Source: Prostheceraeus crozeri (taxonomy: Eukaryota > Platyhelminthes > Polycladida > Euryleptidae). Taken from it: a DNA stretch of 64,000 nucleotides. Of the stretch, positions 58,064-64,000 are shown one piece after another. Position 1 is the stretch's first letter, and each line of letters starts with the position of its first letter. The stretch covers positions 124,001-188,000 of the forward strand of contig CAJQUW010012520.1 of the NCBI GenBank assembly GCA_907163375.1. Direction: 5' to 3'. A program made the translations under genes and the position numbers. The notes below the pieces were generated by a model, which worked only from the letters and a program-made list of their open reading frames with translations, had not been told where the DNA came from and made no database searches.

Positions 58064-61000
58064 CTGAAAGGACATGCAAATGTCAAGCCAGTCCATGAAT
58101 TCAGTCATGCCTCATCGCCACTCTTGGTGCACCAAGGAGCAAGAGCTGTGATAAGATCAGGTGATTGTTGAAGTTTCATCATCTGGACATCTCCTCCCTA
58201 TGTTACCAAGGAGATTGATGTTTCTGTCCCCTTCTTAGCGTCAAAACCATAATTCTTAAGAATCGTCAACTCGGTAAGCGAATTAGATTATGAATTATTA
58301 CTACTGCATGTTTCACAGCATCAAATAATTTTGCTTGAATCACGGTATTTGTTTGTATTGAAGATACAGTGTTTTCTTTTCAACAAGCAAATGACAGTCG
58401 ATCCTTTATTAACCTACTATATTCTTCAGTCACATTACAGGTACATACTGTAATAGGATGTGAGAAAAGTCCATAGGGCGAAGATGCCACTAAAATTGCG
58501 TGGCATGACGTGAACTTTAGAATAACAGAAACAAGCAGGGGTTTTTAATCAAAAGGAAAACAGTTATTTGCGCAACAAGTGCAAAGTGTCCATCTTAATT
58601 ACATTTTTCGAGGTCAGCACGTCTATGCACGAGCCCGAAGGGCGAGGACATAGTTTGCTGATCGAGAATAATGCAATTATAAGATGGCTATCTTTGCACG
58701 AGTTGTGTATGTGAAGTAACTTCATATTTCACAGGATCCTCAGAAACTATGACCATCAGAATTTTATAGCTGCCAAAACTCTACCTCTATTCGTTATGGA
58801 ATTGTAGATCTCAGCGGTTGAAAAACTTTCAATGTGCTCATTGCAATGAAGGAGTGCAATAATAGTTATTTATGCAACTAGTGAATGATTGCTTCTTTAT
58901 AGCCACATGAATTAACAATACCATAGAAAGTCCTAGAATGGAAATTGCATGAAAATTATGGCACACTCCGGGGGAACTTAGTTGGGGCAAAAAGCAAATT
59001 TTGCGAGCTGTTTTCCATGTTTTCTGATTGGCATCTTAAATTATCAAGCCAATTTGTGATCTGGATTGTTGCTCCTAGTCCAAAGATCATGTATACAAAA
59101 GCAATAATGAATTTACAAAATACAGTAACGACAGGATGACAAAGAAGGATATCCTTTAAAACGTTCTGTACGTTCATCATTTTGAAATATCGCTACTATA
59201 ATCAATCAAGAGTATAATCAGACACATATGGAACTTGTGATGTCGATTTACAGAGCATGCATTGCTCCAGCTTGAATTCAGAGGACAATAAATCTTCGGG
59301 TATTCATTTTACTTTGAAGGATTCCCCTGTTCAATATACTTGAACAATTATCAAAATCTTTGCATGCTTTCGAATATCAGCTTCCAAAATATCATCACAC
59401 TACATCACATAAGTCATTTAGTGATTAATTGAAAAGTTCCAGCGACATTTCATCTATCTGAGAAATGACTATTGCTACAGAAGCTTTCGATGTGTTTATC
59501 CCAGAAAAGCGCTAGGTTTTTTGGCCGCTTGACGGGGAAATTATCCAATAATTAGAATTTTTATCTGTGAATTCTTGAGATGTTCTTCCAACCAGTACAG
59601 CGACCACTTTCAATATGACTCTGTGAAACAAATTTCAATTCGTAATCCAGTGTTGAAAATTTGTGTAATAGTTGTCAATGACAGGCACAAATAGACACAG
59701 TATGTTAATTCATGGAATAGTAGGCTATTTCACATGATACAATACCACCATCTCACTAAAATTCTCTTCACGAAGATCCTGTGATTTGCTGTCAACAACT
59801 TCGACAATCAACTTGACAAATAGTTTGACTATGATATAATGTTTTAGATCGAATCTGATCTACAAACCATAGATTTTTCAATGTGCCGTCATTATATATA
59901 GGCAAGATATCAAACTTCCATTCTAGTGAACTATTATCTACTTCTATGGGCTATGTAGAAAATTATCATAGATTTCAGTCTTTTACAGATCAAAATCTTG
60001 GATTTTTGATGTCATAGATTTTAGGTTCTGTAACAATGCATACCTATATTACCATAGAAGTAGATAATAGATTTCTATGTATATTACCTTTCAAATGATC
60101 AGCCTAAATCACCTGGCCAAGAACGCTTGTCACTAGTCAATTCGGTTCTCGTGATTCAAATAACATAGACCTGCATAGACAGTTCGTTCAATTATGGTGG
60201 AAGTACTGAAAGCTATGCAGTAATAAACATTTCCCGCGCGGGCACTAATCTGCTTTACAGATCAAATAAAGCGGTAGGATATCTACAATGCATACACGGA
60301 AACAGATAGAGAAATTTATTTGTGTATGTGCTGAAAAGTTGATATTGCCATAGCCCTCAGAGCTCGTGACCATTACTTTACAGTCCATGGTCAAATTTGC
60401 AGTCCTTGGTGAACTTGTATGCTGTATATTCACGTCATGCTTTTATTTTTTCTATGTATTATTTTGAGTGTAATTACGTTGAACATCTATCACAAGTGCC
60501 TAAATCTGACATTTGAAACACAGGAGTATTTCAATGTGCTCAATTGAATCATATCGACCAAATACAGAATCAAAAATATCAAATTGGTAAACGATCTATT
60601 ATTAACACAGTAATCAACATTACTTTGGTTTTATTATTTTATTATTCATTTTATAATTATATTTATTTTATTTCATATTATGTTTTATTATTTCATTATT
60701 CCATTGACTGTATAAATCTGTAAAATATAAATTTGTAAAATTGATTCCATAGATCTTCGCACCTTTTTGCTCGTTCTTTATTATCATTTCTGCGGTTCTT
60801 TTCATTTTTAAGTCGCATTTGGCTAATGCATAAAATCTGACAAATACTGGACACTAAGGTGTAATTCTGATGACACTTAAATTTAAAAAGTCTTCTTTTG
60901 CAATGTTTAGTACCGGATGTCTATTCCTAGTCCATGGATATGAATATTATGCATTTCTAAGTACGGCCATAGACTTACTGATGGCATGGCTGACAAACGG

Positions 61001-61983
61001 GACGCTAAAATATTCAAGGAGATAGATGCATAGAAATATATCGCCTTCACTCGATTTAAAAAATCCTTTTCAGTGCTCTAAGCGATATCGTTGTCTCAAT
61101 CGCTGCACTCTCTCGACAACGATTTCGCTCCTCGTACTGAAAAGTTAACTTTTAATCTTCGTAAAAATAATTATAGCTTGATCAATCATGTAAATGACAA
61201 GCCTCAGACCTATTCTAAAGTCTTGTCCTAAAGCAGGACAAGATCAGTCATAAGTGGCATCGATCTTGCGTAGATTATGCTCCTTCAAGTGCATTTGAGT
61301 AAATATTATCTCCGGCACGGGCAATAATCTGCCTTAATGGTCAAATAAAGCGATAGGATATCTACACTGCATGAAGGAGAGAAAAAGAGACTTTATTGCA
61401 TTCCTTGAAAAATATGCACTGTTTAGAAAGCAATAACTTTACTATGGAAGCAATAATCAGAGAGAATATTGCACTATGAAATATAGACTGCGTTTTATCG
61501 AAGTATATGATGAGACTCCTATTCCTGTATTGGGAATTACACTAAATTGTTACGCCTCCATGTCATGCATTTACTAAAATTGGTTTCGTAATTTTAGGAA
61601 ATCAGAATCACTTGTATCACTATATCAACGAAAGGAACTATCGTATTGTATTCACTGTGAAGTATATGTACATACGTACAGTTCATTCCTATTCGCCCCA
61701 ATCGTATAGATATCTATCAAATCCATAGATCCAATCAAGCTCTGTAAAACTTTTGGAATTCCAAAAAATGTCATGTTCGAAAGAATCTCAAATCTGGCTT
61801 GATAAATATTCTGCGATGCCTTCAGCAATAACAGGCTATTTTTACGTCTGCAAATTTTTAATTTCTGCAGAACAGGTGGAATCGATTGACAGGAAGTCGG
61901 TGTCATCATTGCAAAAATCAAACAAAAGAAAAGTGCAAATATCGAAATATCTACATCAAAATAGAGAAAATAACAATAGCAAC
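58064..61983. other. long stretch without recognised features
   Basis: AT-rich, with scattered short ORFs only. Two similar ~45-bp blocks occur near 60240-60285 and 61315-61360 (GGCA-TAATCTGC-TT, then ATCAAATAAAGCG-TAGGATATCTAC), in the same orientation, so a dispersed repeat is present. Confidence 0.4.
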
Positions 61984-62067
61984 CGCTTCTAGGCGACATT
62001 GGAAAATCGAATTGACGAATCCGATGACTCTGGCAAGGTCGAACAGATTTCTTAGTGCGTCCGGTTC
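61984..62067 (-). CDS. Weak candidate upstream exon of the minus-strand gene
   Basis: The acceptor is GTAGTTGTATCAG before 62067. The exon would read TGRTKKSVRPCQSHRIRQFD and FPMSPRS and end at GTTGCT after 61984. Its 84 bp enters with two bases and leaves one G, which exon 1 could complete as Gly. The basic, polar sequence suits the neighbouring exons. The donor is poor and a tRNA-like repeat lies next to it, so it may be chance. Confidence 0.33.
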
Positions 62068-62087
62068 CTGATACAACTACGAAAAAT

Positions 62088-62155
62088 AGCTTGCTAGTTG
62101 GGAATCGAACCCAGTCGGAACGCTTATGCGACACGACCAACACGAAGGCTAGTGA
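62088..62155 (-). mobile_element. tRNA-like SINE fragment
   Basis: On the minus strand GGTCGTGTCGCATAAGCG resembles the second half of a D-arm, and GGGTTCGATTCCCAAC is a perfect box B/T-arm. The acceptor stem does not pair convincingly with the flank, so a SINE head or tRNA pseudogene is more likely than a tRNA gene. Confidence 0.5.
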
Positions 62156-64000
62156 AGTGCCAGATTCATTGTCAAGTGAGAGAACAACCTTATGCACGCA
62201 TATCACATGAAACTCCTACCATAGCTTGAAACAATACCAGATGCCGCTTCCAAGCGACTTCGGAGTAAAAGATTCGCTCTCGGGTTGAAACACACAGTTT
62301 TCTTATCAACTCAGTGAATGCCAGAGCCATTGAATTCGCTAATATACAAAAATATCTACATGCATCTGCAATGTCAGATGTCATACATTCAACATAATTC
62401 TAACGACGACTGGTGGACTTCCATTTTGAAAGGTCGGGATCGGGGTCGAATCGGCGACTGGTACCGACACTGCTTTAGGTAGCCACCTGCAGTGACTGAA
62501 AGGCCTCACAGAATCATTAACATCGAATACATAAGCTTTCGGTTTTTCTCACATCCTCTTCATTTCTGTTCCGTGATACACACACTCATTCAATTGTAAA
62601 CGTATTCACTTGCACACTCAGTCTTACATTTTAAGAAGTAGTTATTGTTTCATGCTTTGTCTTTCTATTGATGCAAGCTTCTTTCCATTATTGAAGAATA
62701 ACTGATGCATTTTCCTTAGTTCCCACCCTCTGTTTTCATGTCATCATTGTCAGTAAACTTGTAGAGATAAAAATAGAGCAATGATTTCCTTTAGAACATC
62801 TTTAAGCTGCTTTTGATGCTTGTGTGATTGTTGTGCGTCCCACTTTCCGACTACTGCGGTGACCATGTAAACAGATTTTTTGTGGATCCTCTAATGTTTA
62901 TACATATACGCATGTCTGGGTTAAATGCTCATACGAGTACTACTGACATTGTGATATCTGTGGAAGACCATGGACGACAGCAAAATGCAGTGCAAGTTAA
63001 TTGACACCTATAACAAAAGAATATTCAGAAGCGGTTTCATTCTAGGATCATGTATCCGGCGAACAAATATTCAGTCGCACAGAAACTGGGATGAATGTCA
63101 AATTAGACACACACATTACACTGCACAGTCAAATGATTCCGACCCATCAACAAAACCCAACTTCTTCTGTACCATCGTATTAAGGAGTTTTACTATCTAC
63201 TAATTGCACTACTGTCATTTCACAGTGGAAATCTAAGGTGTGGCAGGGTGCGGTCTACGTCAATACATCGAAGAATTTGCAGCTGTATGTGACTTCCCTT
63301 AGGAAGGACGATAGGATTTTCAACATAGCAATAACTTTCGCGGCCCAGAGAGGGAGCGAAGAGATGGTGTAAGGGATTAACCGCATATCTGTTGTAAGAT
63401 TATTTGGTATCGACGATCACTAAACCACTATTTCTTTCCTTCTGAATTTTCTTCCTTTTGAAAACCTATATTTGACATTATCTAATGAAGACAAGGATTT
63501 TTGAGTTACGAATTTCAGTTTCAACTTGCCTATGGCACTCTTTCTCCGTTTAATAGTCCATTACTAGCTCATATTAATCACACAATAGGAGAATGTATCG
63601 GTTACACAGCACATCTAAATCCGGATACCATAAAAACTGGAATGTCAAAAGTAGCATGAGGATATATCATCGCGTAGTTTCACAGCAGGCCCTTGAGGAA
63701 AATAAATAGGTCGGAAAGACTGCCATTATTGGGTCTTATCGACCGGTACCATATTCATTACTCACAGCTTGCATTTTGCATAGAATTTGCGCTTGAGATA
63801 ACATGACTAGAGGACGCATCTCAGATTGATTGAGCACGAACAATTGAATGGCTTGGGCAAATAATAGTCCGGGAGCTAGCGTGAAGTTGTGCAGGGAACG
63901 AGGTAGTACATAAAACTTTCACATAGCATAGTACACCTCTAACCTACTGCAAAACTTCGCGTCTGCCGGATCAGATCATTTGCTTTTTAGAAATAGAGAG
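62156..64000. other. stretch without recognised features
   Basis: No gene or repeat that I can support. The small plus ORF at 62970-63203 shows no family motif. Confidence 0.3.

Noticed and set aside
62088-62155. A functional tRNA gene on the minus strand
   Set aside because: Only the T-arm and part of a D-arm are convincing.

Overview
The window is eukaryotic, AT-rich animal DNA: canonical GT-AG splice sites, introns of 1 to 14 kb, no operon-like packing, and dense transposable elements of many classes. The mix (Penelope-like elements with GIY-YIG nucleases, CR1/jockey-type and RTE-like LINEs, a Tc1 element, hAT-like non-autonomous DNA transposons, tRNA-derived SINEs) fits an aquatic invertebrate, perhaps a deuterostome or lophotrochozoan. 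The species cannot be fixed from the sequence. I saw no LTR retrotransposon, retrovirus, Polinton, CRISPR array or functional rRNA/tRNA gene.

One host gene appears to run along the minus strand through nearly the whole window. Ten exons (58063-57878, 48408-48274, 33967-32481, 31462-31111, 19323-19189, 9771-9539, 6915-6787, 5486-5213, 3976-3871, 1646-1536) have good acceptors and donors, and every one of the nine successive junctions keeps reading phase. They encode about 1,049 residues: a basic coiled-coil segment, a long acidic disordered region with tandem SUMO-interacting-like motifs, and a folded C-terminal region. From memory, that C-terminal region lines up with the C-terminal PIN-like domain of TASOR (FAM208), the scaffold of the HUSH silencing complex. 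Gene structure is strong; the TASOR name is a hypothesis. Both ends may lie outside the window. Two further weak exon candidates are near 62.0 and 40.3 kb.

The introns are a TE graveyard. By position: 0-4 kb, a LINE 3' end and a Penelope-like fragment; 5.7-6.3 kb, an RT fragment; 8.4-9.2 kb, a hAT-like terminus fused to an intact GIY-YIG ORF; 10.8-14.1 kb, a repeat, a LINE lacking its RT, and a GC-rich minisatellite; 16-18.5 kb, a SINE, an inverted pair of retroelement tails, and an RTE-like fragment; 20.6-27.6 kb, a CR1/jockey-like LINE interrupted by a 2.2-kb hAT-like element with TSD and by a Penelope-like insertion that is a near-perfect inverted dimer with an 11-bp TSD; 28.9-31.1 kb, an RT remnant and a Tc1 element with inverted 3' ends on both sides; 35.2-39.8 kb, a hAT-like element holding a second terminal-repeat element with palindromic minisatellites; 40.9-44.0 kb, a Penelope-like RT running into an RTE-like LINE; 46.3-47.4 kb, two SINEs with a hammerhead-ribozyme-like core; 49.1-51.6 kb, another hAT-like element; 54.5-57.2 kb, a pair of long inverted repeats.

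The most notable points are the possible invertebrate TASOR-like gene, the repeated inverted-dimer architecture of three unrelated insertions, and the hammerhead-like SINE core.
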